Positions 18,585 to 27,509 of a DNA stretch of 64,000 nt are shown piece after piece; the first letter of the stretch is position 1; the number at the start of each line of letters is the position of its first letter. The DNA lies in the NCBI RefSeq assembly GCF_947502995.1, contig NZ_CANNBW010000010.1, forward strand, positions 104,243 through 168,242, read 5' to 3'. Source of the DNA: an uncultured Tenacibaculum sp. Its GTDB lineage: Bacteria; Bacteroidota; Bacteroidia; Flavobacteriales; Flavobacteriaceae. The notes beneath the pieces were generated by a model, which was given only the letters and a program-made list of their open reading frames with translations, searched no databases and had not been told where the DNA came from. A program made the translations under genes and the position numbers.

Positions 18585-19535
18585 TTATTGTCTTCCAGAT
18601 AAAATATCAGTTCTATAATTTTCTTCTTCACCTTCTAAGATTTGTAGATAACTTTTATATCTCGACCAAGAAATCTCTTCTCTTTCTAAAGCATCTTTTA
18701 CAGCACAATGTGGTTCGTTTAGGTGAATGCAGTTATTAAATTTACAATCTTGTTTTAAAGCGAAAAATTCAGGAAAATAATCACCTAACTCATCTTTTTC
18801 CATATCAACTACTCCAAAACCTTTAATTCCAGGAGTATCTATAATAGAAGCATCAAAACTTAAATCGAACATTTCAGCAAAAGTTGTAGTATGTTGTCCT
18901 TGTTTATGTTGATCAGAAATTTCTTTTGTTCTTAAGTTTAAAGTAGGTTCTATATAATTTACTAAAGTTGTTTTTCCAACACCAGAATGCCCAGAAAACA
19001 TGCTTACCTTACCTATCATCATATCCTTAATTATATCTACATTTTTTCCAGTTGTTGCTGAAGTTTCTATACATGTATATCCGATAGGTTCGTAAATATC
19101 TTTTAAATATAAAATCTCTGCTTTTTGTTCAATAGTATAAGCATCAATTTTATTGAAAATAAGCACAACATCTATGGAGTAAGCCTCTGCTGTAACAAGA
19201 AAACGATCGATAAACGTTGTAAATGTAGGCGGATTATCAATAGTAATGATTAGGAAAACCTGATCTATATTAGATGCGATTATATGCGTTTGTTTGGAAA
19301 GATTTACAGATTTTCTAACGATGTAATTTTGTCGTTCTAAAATGTTTGTAATAATTCCAGTTTCTTCGTTGTTTTTTGTTTCAATAGTAAACTCAACATG
19401 ATCTCCTACTGCGATAGGATTCGTGCTTTTTATTCCTTTTATTCTGAATTTACCTTTGATTCGACATTTATAAAAGGTGTTATCACTCTTAACCCAATAC
19501 CAACTTCCTGTTGATTTGTATACCGTTCCTTTCAT
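18585..19535 (-). CDS. rsgA: Ribosome small-subunit-dependent GTPase A
   Basis: Late 30S assembly factor. The 316-residue protein has an N-terminal OB fold, a circularly permuted GTPase domain with the order G4 (IFNKIDA), G1 (GHSGVGKTTL), G3 (DTPGIKGFG), and a C-terminal zinc finger (CKFNNCIHLNEPHC). It heads a two-gene unit with dtd. Confidence 0.95.
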   Translation of the reverse strand: MKGTVYKSTGSWYWVKSDNTFYKCRIKGKFRIKGIKSTNPIAVGDHVEFTIETKNNEETGIITNILERQNYIVRKSVNLSKQTHIIASNIDQVFLIITIDNPPTFTTFIDRFLVTAEAYSIDVVLIFNKIDAYTIEQKAEILYLKDIYEPIGYTCIETSATTGKNVDIIKDMMIGKVSMFSGHSGVGKTTLVNYIEPTLNLRTKEISDQHKQGQHTTTFAEMFDLSFDASIIDTPGIKGFGVVDMEKDELGDYFPEFFALKQDCKFNNCIHLNEPHCAVKDALEREEISWSRYKSYLQILEGEEENYRTDILSGRQ

Positions 19536-19577
19536 AAAACAAAGATGAGAATAAATTAGCGAATCTATGCTATAAGA

Positions 19578-20330
19578 TTATGTTGTTAAGTCATTTATTT
19601 TTTCAGGAACACTTCCTCTTTCTCCTAATCGGATCATACCAAAAATAATATTAGCAATAATTCCTGGATTAGTAATCAATGAAGCAATTTCTGAAACACT
19701 TTGATCTCTTTTAGTAATTAGTTCAGGGGTTTGACTCTCTGTAGATTGAGCTAGTTTTACGGCAAAATCCCAAGCGCCATCTCTAGCAATTTCCATACTA
19801 AAATCAACCAAAAAGTTATCAAATTTACTGGTGAATTTTAATATTTTTCTCAAAAAAGGCCAAATTGTAGCTAAGTCATTTTCAACATCTGATACCAATG
19901 AAGAGAGAATTGTATTTATTTTATTGAAATCGTTTTTTAAGCTTTCAATATTTTCCCCTTTAGTTACTTCGTAGGCAGCTATTCCTAAATCTAAATTAAT
20001 GTGTGCATTCATTCCTATTAATAAATGCTGTAGCACAATCGGCCAAAATTTTTCAGATAAGTTAAATGCTTTTTTCCAAGATAATGTAATTGGTTTATTA
20101 GTTTTAAAATTGTAGTAAGCATCAATATATCTTGTGGCGAAAATTACATCTAGTTTTTCCATTCTAGGTCCATCATCAAAGAATCCTTCGGCAATACCTT
20201 CTTTAACTCTTATAGTGACTTTTTTATAAAGAGCAGCAAAATAACCAAGAGTAGAAGAAGTTTGTTTTGATTCGGTAATGATGTTTTCTAATGTGTTGAT
20301 AACATCATCAATTGTATTGATGGTTCTCAT
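19578..20330 (-). CDS. DUF5995-type conserved protein
   Basis: The 250-residue protein is probably cytoplasmic and largely helical. The segment TRYIDAYYNF followed by a Trp-containing helix and LQHLLIGMNAHINLDLGIA is what I associate with the DUF5995 family; function is unknown. The paired His/Asp/Asn residues in MNAHINLDLG could bind a metal, but this is a guess. It stands alone between rsgA and the aromatic amino acid operon. Confidence 0.6.
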   Translation of the reverse strand: MRTINTIDDVINTLENIITESKQTSSTLGYFAALYKKVTIRVKEGIAEGFFDDGPRMEKLDVIFATRYIDAYYNFKTNKPITLSWKKAFNLSEKFWPIVLQHLLIGMNAHINLDLGIAAYEVTKGENIESLKNDFNKINTILSSLVSDVENDLATIWPFLRKILKFTSKFDNFLVDFSMEIARDGAWDFAVKLAQSTESQTPELITKRDQSVSEIASLITNPGIIANIIFGMIRLGERGSVPEKINDLTT

Positions 20331-20360
20331 AGTCGGTTAATTTAGGATATTAAAGAAAAT

Positions 20361-20388
20361 AAAAAAAGCGCAGTTTTGCGCTTTTTTT
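20361..20388 (-). terminator. Terminator of the Phe/Tyr operon
   Basis: Short GC stem GCGCA / TGCGC (20368-20372 with 20377-20381) between an A run and a T run, immediately after the stop codon of the DAHP synthase gene. Confidence 0.7.
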
Positions 20389-21470
20389 TATCCGTTAATA
20401 ATCTTTTTCTGATGATTAATACTTTCTTGGTGAATTGCTTTGAATATCTTTAAAACAAATTCTTCGCTTAAATTGTTTTCTTCACCTTCTAAAATCATTT
20501 TGCCTAAGATTTCGTTCCAACGTTTTGTTTGTAAAATAGCAACATTCTTTTCTTTCTTTAAAGAACCTATTTTATCAGAAATCTTCATTCTTTTTCCCAT
20601 CATTTCGATTAATTGGTGATCTACTACATCGATTTGAGTTCTTAAGGTGTTTAAAGCATTTTTAAAATCAACTTCAGTATCCGTTTCTTTTCTGATTTTT
20701 AAATCTTCCATCATTTGGATAAGTGTAGTTGGTGTAATTTGCTGTTTAGCATCACTCCAAGCATTATCTGGATCGTAGTGTGTTTCAACCATTAATCCAT
20801 CAAAATTTAAATCTAAAGCAGTTTGACAAATATCAAAAATGATATCTCTTCTACCTGCAATATGAGAAGGATCACAAATTAATGGTAAATCTGGGTAACG
20901 ATTTTGTAATTCGATAGGAATTTGCCAGTTTGGATTGTTTCTGTATCTCGTTTTCTCATAAGTAGAGAAACCTCTGTGAATAGCACCTAGTTTAGTAATT
21001 CCAGCAGTATAGAAACGTTCAAAAGCTCCTAACCATAATGGTAAATCTGGATTTACAGGGTTTTTAATTAACACAATCTTATCAGTTCCTTCTAAAGCAT
21101 CTGCAATTTCTTGAACGATAAAAGGACTTACCGTAGTTCTTGCTCCAATCCAAAGAATATCAACATCATGTTTTAATGCTAATTCTACATGGTTTTTGTT
21201 CGCAACCTCAGTAGTTGTTAACATTCCAGTTTCCTTCTTCGCAGTTTCTAACCATTTTAAACCTAAAGCACCAACACCTTCAAAATTTCCAGGTCTAGTT
21301 CTTGGTTTCCAAATTCCAGCTCTTAAAACTGTAGCATCACTATCTTTTAATTCGTGAGCGATCTTTAATACTTGATCTTCAGTTTCAGCACTACACGGTC
21401 CTGCTATTACTAATGGATGATTTAATTTGAAATCATCTAACCATGTTCTTAATTCTTGTTTGTTTTCCAT
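20388..21470 (-). CDS. Bifunctional 3-deoxy-7-phosphoheptulonate synthase / chorismate mutase
   Basis: Fusion of KDO8P-like DAHP synthase (about residues 1-265: VIAGPCSAETEDQV, LRAGIWKPRTRPG, KNPVNPDLPLW, CDPSHIAGRRD) with a C-terminal AroQ-type chorismate mutase (about 270-360: LRTQIDVVDHQLIEMMGKRM). It catalyses both the entry step of the shikimate pathway and the branch step to prephenate. It is the last gene of the pheA-aminotransferase-tyrA operon, so a single transcript covers entry, branch and both terminal routes to Phe and Tyr. Confidence 0.93.
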   Translation of the reverse strand: MENKQELRTWLDDFKLNHPLVIAGPCSAETEDQVLKIAHELKDSDATVLRAGIWKPRTRPGNFEGVGALGLKWLETAKKETGMLTTTEVANKNHVELALKHDVDILWIGARTTVSPFIVQEIADALEGTDKIVLIKNPVNPDLPLWLGAFERFYTAGITKLGAIHRGFSTYEKTRYRNNPNWQIPIELQNRYPDLPLICDPSHIAGRRDIIFDICQTALDLNFDGLMVETHYDPDNAWSDAKQQITPTTLIQMMEDLKIRKETDTEVDFKNALNTLRTQIDVVDHQLIEMMGKRMKISDKIGSLKKEKNVAILQTKRWNEILGKMILEGEENNLSEEFVLKIFKAIHQESINHQKKIING

Positions 21471-21482
21471 TGTGAGTCTCGT

Positions 21483-22346
21483 TTAATGAAGTTTTACTTC
21501 TTGTATTCCGTTTAAAATTTGTTTAATATGATTGGTATTTTCCATCTCAGTGTAAATGGCTGAGAAATTATTTTCTTCTAATAATGTTTTAAAATGCTCT
21601 AAATTTTGAATGTATTCTGTTAAGGTTTCTATGACATTGTCTTTGTTTTGTTCGAAAATAGGTGTCCACATTGCAGGTGAACTTTTTGCCAAACGAACTG
21701 TAGAAGCAAATCCACTTCCTGCCATATCGAAAATATCTCGTTCGTTTTTCTCTTTTTCGATTACTGTTTTACCTAACATAAATGAACTTATGTGAGATAA
21801 ATGTGATACATAAGCAATGTGTTTGTCGTGAGAAACAGGATCCATATATCGGATTCTCATACCTAAGTTTGAAAAGATTTCTAAAGCTTTTTCTTGAAGT
21901 TTAAAAGCTGTTTTTTCAACCTCGCAAATAATATTTGTTTTACCTCTGTATAAATCGTTCAAAGCAGCTGAAGGACCAGAAAATTCAGTTCCCGCAATTG
22001 GGTGAGTTGCTAAGAAGTTTCTTCTTTTAGGATGTTCTTTAATTACTTCACAAACTTGTTCTTTGGTAGATCCTACATCAAAAACCAAACAGTTTTCAGA
22101 AATAATATCTAGAACTTTAGGGATTAAAGTCAAAGAAACATCTACAGGAACAGAAACAATAACAATATGTGCATTCTTTAATTCTTCAAAAGAAGCACCT
22201 TTATCAACAATACCTTTTTCAATTGCCTCATTAACATGTGCTTCATTATTGTCTACTCCAAACAGTACTGCTTCAGCATATTTCTCTCGAATATCTTTAG
22301 CCAAACTACCACCAATTAATCCAATTCCTATTACAAAAACATTCAT
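21483..22346 (-). CDS. tyrA: Prephenate dehydrogenase
   Basis: Oxidative decarboxylation of prephenate to 4-hydroxyphenylpyruvate. The 287-residue protein has an N-terminal Rossmann motif (GIGLIGGSLAKDI), LVFDVGSTKEQV, ATHPIAGTEFSGP and the C-terminal helical dimerisation domain (VSHDKHIAYVSHLSHISSF). No ACT domain is attached. It lies 8 bp downstream of the aminotransferase gene and 12 bp upstream of the synthase/mutase gene. Confidence 0.93.
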   Translation of the reverse strand: MNVFVIGIGLIGGSLAKDIREKYAEAVLFGVDNNEAHVNEAIEKGIVDKGASFEELKNAHIVIVSVPVDVSLTLIPKVLDIISENCLVFDVGSTKEQVCEVIKEHPKRRNFLATHPIAGTEFSGPSAALNDLYRGKTNIICEVEKTAFKLQEKALEIFSNLGMRIRYMDPVSHDKHIAYVSHLSHISSFMLGKTVIEKEKNERDIFDMAGSGFASTVRLAKSSPAMWTPIFEQNKDNVIETLTEYIQNLEHFKTLLEENNFSAIYTEMENTNHIKQILNGIQEVKLH

Positions 22347-22353
22347 AATTTTC

Positions 22354-23511
22354 TTAATTGTTATGATTTTCCAATCGGTTAATAGCTTCTTTAATTTGAT
22401 CTTTATTTACGCATAAAGAGAAACGAATATATCCTTCTCCTTGCGAACCAAAAATAGTTCCTGGTGCGGCGAAAATGTGATACTTATATAACAATTCATC
22501 AATAAATTCTTCCGATGTTTTCCCTGAAGGAAGCTTTGCCCAAACAAAAAGACCGCTTGTGTTTTTATTAAAAGTGCAGCCTATTTTTTCTGCTAATTGA
22601 AAAACAAGAGCTTTTCGTTCTTTATACAATTCGTTTTGTTGTTGAATCCAACTTTTAGAAGTTTTTAAAGCTTCTATAGCTCCTTTTTGTACTCCGTAAA
22701 ACATTCCTGAGTCCATTTGTGTTTTTACTTTAAGTACTTGGTTGAGAAAATTAGCATTTCCTAACAACATTCCTACACGCCAACCTGCCATATTAAATGT
22801 TTTACTTAAAGAATTTAGTTCTAAAGCCACATCTTTTGCTCCGTCCAACTCTAAAATACTAGTTGGTTTTTCATTTAAAATGAAACTGTACGGGTTATCA
22901 TTTACTATAAGAATACTGTGTTTTTTAGCAAACTGAATTAGTTTTTTGTAAGTGTCTTTTTTTGCATTTTCACCTGTTGGCATATGTGGGTAGTTAATCC
23001 ACATTAATTTTACTTTTGACAGCTCTAAACTTTCTAATTCATCAAAATTAGGTTGGTATCCGTTTTCTTCAGAAAGATTATAGTATACAGTTTCTGCACC
23101 AATAAGATTTGTAACAGATGTATACGTTGGATATCCTGGATTTGGAATTAAAACTTGATCACCTTCGTTTAATAAAGCTAAAGAGATATGCATAATTCCT
23201 TCTTTACTCCCCATTAAGGGAAGCACTTCATTTGAAGGGTTTACAGTTGTGTTGTAGTGTGTTTTGTAAAATAATGAAATAGCTTCTCTTAATTCTGGGA
23301 TTCCTTGGTAACTCTGGTATTTATGAGCACCGTTTTCGTTAATTCCATTGGTAATAGCTTTAATAACTTCTGAAGGTGGTTGTAAATCTGGACTTCCAAT
23401 TCCAATATTAATAATTGGTTTTCCTTCAGCCATTAATTCTCTAACTTCTCTAAGTTTTCTTGAGAAGTAGTATTCTTGTACGGTATTTAAACGATCTGCA
23501 AATTGTATCAT
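22354..23511 (-). CDS. Class I/II pyridoxal-phosphate aminotransferase
   Basis: Fold-type I aminotransferase of 385 residues with the PLP-lysine motif NSLSKTFNMAGWRVG, GIGSPDLQPP near the N-terminus and the substrate-carboxylate Arg near GEGYIRFSLC. Its place between pheA and tyrA suggests it transaminates phenylpyruvate and 4-hydroxyphenylpyruvate (or prephenate). The start overlaps the pheA stop by 4 bp, so translation is coupled. Confidence 0.9.
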   Translation of the reverse strand: MIQFADRLNTVQEYYFSRKLREVRELMAEGKPIINIGIGSPDLQPPSEVIKAITNGINENGAHKYQSYQGIPELREAISLFYKTHYNTTVNPSNEVLPLMGSKEGIMHISLALLNEGDQVLIPNPGYPTYTSVTNLIGAETVYYNLSEENGYQPNFDELESLELSKVKLMWINYPHMPTGENAKKDTYKKLIQFAKKHSILIVNDNPYSFILNEKPTSILELDGAKDVALELNSLSKTFNMAGWRVGMLLGNANFLNQVLKVKTQMDSGMFYGVQKGAIEALKTSKSWIQQQNELYKERKALVFQLAEKIGCTFNKNTSGLFVWAKLPSGKTSEEFIDELLYKYHIFAAPGTIFGSQGEGYIRFSLCVNKDQIKEAINRLENHNN

Positions 23512-24332
23512 GATCTTCCGTTTTTATATTCTCCTAATATTTTAAAATCTGTAGCCATTATTTCTATAATTGCTTTGGCTTTAGCGTAATCTTCATACGT
23601 ATCGAAAGTAACATCAACGAAAAAAGCATATTTCCAAGGTGTTTCGATTTTCGGTAACGACTGAATTTTAGTTAAATTCAGTTTACAATCGCTCATTACA
23701 TTTAATATCGCAGCTAAACTTCCGCGTTTATGATCGAGTTCAAACTTTAACGATGCTTTGTTAATGTTTTCTTTTCCGTTTTCTGGATTAGATGTCTGTA
23801 GAATTACAAAGCGAGTAGCGTTGTTTTTAATCGTTTGAATTTCATCTTCTAAAACTTCTAAATTGAAAATATCTGCAGCCATTTTTGGAGCAATAGCAGC
23901 TACACCTTTTAATTGCCTGTCTGCAATTCGTTTTGCTATTGCAGAAGTATCTACATCTTCAACTAATTTTATATGACGATGTTGTTTAAAGAATTCTTTA
24001 CACTGTAATAATGCCATCGGATGAGAACAAACCTCTTTAATTTCTTCAATAGATTGATTCGGTAATGCCATTAAATGGTGGTGAATAGGTAAGTAATATT
24101 CACCTGAAATATGTAAGTTGTATTTATCTATTAATGCGTAGTTAGGTATAATTGAACCAGCAATAGTATTCTCGATAGCCATTACAGCTTGTTCAGATTT
24201 TTTACTAGTTAAACTTTCTACAAGAGCATCAAAAGACAAGCATTTTTCTAAGCTTATATCTTCTTGATAAAACTTGTCGGCAACAATATGATGGTTGCTT
24301 CCTTCTATTCCTTGGATGGCTATTTTTTTCAT
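23508..24332 (-). CDS. pheA: Prephenate dehydratase
   Basis: Makes phenylpyruvate from prephenate. The 274-residue protein has the dehydratase domain (VMAIENTIAGSIIPNY, SHPMALLQCKEFF, the NNATRFVIL catalytic Thr-Arg-Phe motif) and a C-terminal ACT domain (HKRGSLAAILNVM, LTKIQSLPK) that should give feedback inhibition by Phe. There is no fused chorismate mutase; that activity is in the last gene of the operon. A leader peptide and terminator precede it, giving a second layer of Phe control. Confidence 0.95.
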   Translation of the reverse strand: MKKIAIQGIEGSNHHIVADKFYQEDISLEKCLSFDALVESLTSKKSEQAVMAIENTIAGSIIPNYALIDKYNLHISGEYYLPIHHHLMALPNQSIEEIKEVCSHPMALLQCKEFFKQHRHIKLVEDVDTSAIAKRIADRQLKGVAAIAPKMAADIFNLEVLEDEIQTIKNNATRFVILQTSNPENGKENINKASLKFELDHKRGSLAAILNVMSDCKLNLTKIQSLPKIETPWKYAFFVDVTFDTYEDYAKAKAIIEIMATDFKILGEYKNGRS

Positions 24333-24342
24333 TTTAATCCAT

Positions 24343-24420
24343 AAAAAAAGCCTCGAAATATCGAGGCTTTATAATTTATATAATTTAATGTTATCTTAAA
24401 TCTATGATACAAAGCCTCTC
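24343..24420 (-). promoter_or_regulatory. Phe-operon transcription attenuator (antiterminator/terminator pair)
   Basis: On the minus strand three segments compete. Segment 2 (24420-24411, ending GAGGCTTT) lies 6 bases after the leader-peptide stop. Segment 3 (24370-24361, AAAGCCTCGA) can pair either with segment 2 or with segment 4 (24356-24347, TCGAGGCTTT). The 3:4 pairing is a perfect 10-bp stem with a TATT loop followed by seven T residues, an intrinsic terminator 11 bp before pheA. A ribosome that finishes the leader would cover segment 2 and allow termination. Confidence 0.75.
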
Positions 24421-24426
24421 CTCTTA

Positions 24427-24462
24427 CTAAAATAGTAAAAGTAAAAATAGAAACCTTGCCAT
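24427..24462 (-). CDS. Phe operon leader peptide (11 residues)
   Basis: A short frame, ATG to TAG, encodes MARFLFLLLLF: three Phe (all TTT) and five Leu in eleven residues. It lies about 34 nt after the predicted transcription start and ends just before the antiterminator arm. Position, composition and the downstream mutually exclusive hairpins fit classical ribosome-mediated attenuation. The Leu content means a leucine response cannot be excluded, but the operon makes Phe and Tyr. Confidence 0.65.
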   Translation of the reverse strand: MARFLFLLLLF

Positions 24463-24500
24463 ACATTTTGTAACATAACTCTTAACTTAAATGTCTGAAA

Positions 24501-24531
24501 CAAATCTATATATTAAAATGATAAAAACAAA
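24501..24531 (-). promoter_or_regulatory. Promoter of the Phe/Tyr operon
   Basis: Full Bacteroidota-type promoter on the minus strand: -33 TTTG (24531-24528), 19-bp spacer, -7 TAGATTTG (24508-24501). Transcription is expected to start near 24496, upstream of the leader peptide. The rest of the 300-bp gap up to 24635 shows nothing else I can support. Confidence 0.7.
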
Positions 24532-24635
24532 TAAATGATTTACGAAAGTTGAATTTTTATGATTTTGATAAAAAAAGTTGTTTAATATTTAAAAACTCAG
24601 AAAAGTTATTGAGTATTTGTGCATTAAAAAATATT

Positions 24636-25043
24636 TTAAATAAAAAATTTACGTTCTTCTAAAGATAATAGTCGGCAACTTTTAGATAAAAATTGATGTC
24701 GATATTTTGCAATTAGATCATAAACAGCATTACTTAAGAAATTTGGAACATATTTTAAGTAAGAAACATAATACCATTTAGAGTTTAAATAACTTAAAAT
24801 TTTTAAAAATCCATTTGCTTTTGTGTAAAGTGTTTGGTTTTCAATTAAGAAAATAGAATCTAATTGCTCATCAATATGAAATTGCTTTTTAATTTGTATT
24901 CCAATATCCGATTGTTGTGAAATAAAACGTAATTGATCAGAAGGTTTTTTTCTTAATAGAAATAAAATAGATTGATTGCAAAAACCACAAGTTCCGTCGT
25001 AAAACACCAAAGTATATTTATCTAATAGTTCTTTAGTTTCCAT
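24636..25043 (-). CDS. DCC-family thiol-disulfide oxidoreductase (DUF393)
   Basis: The 135-residue protein has the N-terminal FYDGTCGFCNQS motif with a thioredoxin-like CxxC and the FISQQSDIG segment of the DCC/DUF393 family; the redox partner is unknown. The start METKELL was chosen because an upstream extension would consist of the end of the permease gene read in another frame. It overlaps the permease stop by 11 bp, so it is the last gene of the PadR-regulated locus. Confidence 0.85.
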   Translation of the reverse strand: METKELLDKYTLVFYDGTCGFCNQSILFLLRKKPSDQLRFISQQSDIGIQIKKQFHIDEQLDSIFLIENQTLYTKANGFLKILSYLNSKWYYVSYLKYVPNFLSNAVYDLIAKYRHQFLSKSCRLLSLEERKFFI

Positions 25044-26589
25044 AGGTTTTATTTCTATAAAGTAGTAAATACGATAAAAAGAATAATACAGATACAATTG
25101 CTGTCATTAAAAAACCGTAACTATAAGAATGATGTAATCCTCCAAAATAATCTAATGCTTTAACCTGATTAATATTACAATACACTAAAAAGAAAAAGGC
25201 TATCTCGAAAGTTTTCTTAGATTTTGTGAATGCTCCTAAAAATACAGCGACTAAAACAATAAATATTGCGCCAAGAATAACATTAAGAACACTGCTAAAG
25301 TTTAAGTTTATAGCATATCGTATTAAAACAGGTAGCGCTATACATATAGCTACAGATAAACCAGCTATAATTCTAGAAATTGCTAATCTTCTTAAAGGAT
25401 GATATGAAGAATTGGTAAAGAAATGTGTTCTAAAGGTTTGATCTTTCGTAACTAAATCTGACCATACTGTTACTTGTAAAAACCATAAAATTGGTAATAT
25501 GTATAAATGAGCTATATTTAAAGGAATAAAAAACATACTTGTAAATCCACAAATTGTTAATATCCACAAATACGATGGGTTTTTACGTATAATCATTAAT
25601 AATTCTGCTTGAATTAACGGAGCTAAACTGTAAGACATTTCAATACCGTGATGTAAATTCCCAAGTTTAAAGTCAGCACTCTTATATTTAGTTTCTTCAG
25701 AAACAAGAATAGTTTTTCTTGGAGATTCTTTATAGTTAAATCTATGAAAGAAAAAAGAAGCTATTGTAGAGGCTAAAACAGCAATTAAAATCCAAAGTAA
25801 TCTACTATATACATACCAACTTGGAAAAGAAAGTGAACTCATTTGAAATGTTTTTTCTGGATTTCTACTTCCAGAGACAAAACCAATAGATAATCCAATA
25901 TCCTTTTTATTAAAAGTTTCTTGCACTTCATTTGCAACACTACTTGTTACATGTTGAATTCCAAAAAGATCTGAAGAAATAATAGAGGTTTTATCGTTTG
26001 CTGCTGAAAATAATGTAGCGAAGAACAAGAATAAAAACACACCATATTGAAGCATTCTTTTAGTAGGAAAAATAACTTCTAAAACTACAGCTAGATTAGC
26101 AATTAAAAATAATGTTGGAATAGCTATTAATATATAAGGTGTAATAAAGCTTGAAATATTAAAAGCATATGTGTTGCCATACAAGAAAAATAATGCAATT
26201 CCTGTGATAAAAATGATGAATAAAATGGTTAATAAAACTAAAAAGTTACTTGTTACTTTAGAGAATATATAAGTAAGGTTTGAAACTTTAGTAGTTCCTA
26301 TTATATGACCAATTCGTGTTTCTATATCTTTTTTAATACTTCCATTAACTAAGAAGAATCCGCATAATGATAAAAATGTACTTGCTAGTATTGCCGTTAC
26401 AAATCCGATCCATTCTGCTGTATAATCGCCAGTATATCCGCCAAAACTTACTGTAGTGTAATTTGCATCTGGAGAAGGCACAAAATTAAAAGCGATAAAT
26501 AAACTAAAAGCTATAGTTAGTAGAAAAGAATAACTTCTAACATACTGCAAGTAATTTCCTTTAATAATATTGAAATATTGTAACATCAT
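25033..26589 (-). CDS. ABC transporter permease (about 12 membrane segments)
   Basis: The 518-residue integral membrane protein starts with a segment at residues 21-38 followed by a periplasmic loop. It appears to be two six-helix halves separated by a polar region near residue 275-310 (KESPRKTILVSEETKYKS). This resembles ABC-2 type exporters encoded next to a Ccm/NatA-like ATPase. It lies 4 bp downstream of the ATPase gene. The cargo is unknown; export of an envelope-active compound or lipid is the usual role of such pairs. Confidence 0.85.
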   Translation of the reverse strand: MMLQYFNIIKGNYLQYVRSYSFLLTIAFSLFIAFNFVPSPDANYTTVSFGGYTGDYTAEWIGFVTAILASTFLSLCGFFLVNGSIKKDIETRIGHIIGTTKVSNLTYIFSKVTSNFLVLLTILFIIFITGIALFFLYGNTYAFNISSFITPYILIAIPTLFLIANLAVVLEVIFPTKRMLQYGVFLFLFFATLFSAANDKTSIISSDLFGIQHVTSSVANEVQETFNKKDIGLSIGFVSGSRNPEKTFQMSSLSFPSWYVYSRLLWILIAVLASTIASFFFHRFNYKESPRKTILVSEETKYKSADFKLGNLHHGIEMSYSLAPLIQAELLMIIRKNPSYLWILTICGFTSMFFIPLNIAHLYILPILWFLQVTVWSDLVTKDQTFRTHFFTNSSYHPLRRLAISRIIAGLSVAICIALPVLIRYAINLNFSSVLNVILGAIFIVLVAVFLGAFTKSKKTFEIAFFFLVYCNINQVKALDYFGGLHHSYSYGFLMTAIVSVLFFLSYLLLYRNKTYGN

Positions 26590-26593
26590 AGTT

Positions 26594-27454
26594 TTAGTTT
26601 TTAGTTAAATAGATATAAGCATCTTCTAGAGTAGGAATAACCATTTCTCCAATTTGATTTACTGCATTTGAAATGTATCGAACTTTAAATTCATCATTCA
26701 TTCGGTAAGAACTAACCACATTAAAATTACTTTTAAAGTTGATGATATTAGCTCTACTGATTGTGGTTTCATAAACTTTACCTTCTGCAAGTTTGGTAAT
26801 AGAATCTTGTTTGTCTTTAATGATAAGATTACCTTTTTTCATAATAGCAACTTCATCTGCGATTGATTCTATATCGGAAACAATATGAGAAGATAATATG
26901 ATGATTCTGTTTGTAGCTAAATCTGAAATTAAATCTCGGAAACGTAATCTTTCTTCTGGATCTAAACCAACAGTTGGTTCATCAAAAATTAAGACTTTCG
27001 GATCATTTAATAATGCTTGTGCAATTCCAATTCTCTGAATCATTCCTCCAGAGTATGTTTTTAGTTGATTTTTAGCTGCATCAGTTAAATTAACTTCTTC
27101 TAATAATGTCTCAATTCTATGATGTAAGTTTTTACCACCGACACCTTTCATTGCAGCCATATATGCTAAAAATTCGTAAGCATTTAAGTTAGGATATACT
27201 CCAAAATCTTGAGGTAAATAACCAAGTGTTTGGCGCATATAATTAGGATGTTTTACCACATCATTTTCATTTAAGAAAATATCACCTTGCGTTGGCTTTG
27301 TAATGGTAGAAATCATTTTCATTAATGTTGATTTACCAGCGCCATTCGGCCCTAAAACTCCTAAGATTCCAGATGAAATATCAATAGAATAATCACTTAA
27401 TCCTATTTTCTTTGAATTGTATTTTTTCGTAAGATTTTTTATCGTTAACTGCAT
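26594..27454 (-). CDS. ABC transporter ATP-binding protein
   Basis: The 286-residue ATPase has Walker A GPNGAGKST, Q-loop (GYLPQDFG), signature YSGGMIQR, Walker B VLIFDEPTVGLDP and switch His in LSSHIVSD. The C-terminal 70 residues are the extension usual in drug-export type ATPases. It pairs with the permease directly downstream. Confidence 0.93.
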   Translation of the reverse strand: MQLTIKNLTKKYNSKKIGLSDYSIDISSGILGVLGPNGAGKSTLMKMISTITKPTQGDIFLNENDVVKHPNYMRQTLGYLPQDFGVYPNLNAYEFLAYMAAMKGVGGKNLHHRIETLLEEVNLTDAAKNQLKTYSGGMIQRIGIAQALLNDPKVLIFDEPTVGLDPEERLRFRDLISDLATNRIIILSSHIVSDIESIADEVAIMKKGNLIIKDKQDSITKLAEGKVYETTISRANIINFKSNFNVVSSYRMNDEFKVRYISNAVNQIGEMVIPTLEDAYIYLTKN

Positions 27455-27509
27455 GTTCTTTAATTTTATGGTGAATATTCTATTGATATTTTTGTTTTTT
27501 ATTGAAAGA

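Noticed and set aside
22063..22416. 117-codon open frame on the plus strand
   Set aside because: Antisense to tyrA and the aminotransferase gene, no signal or domain.
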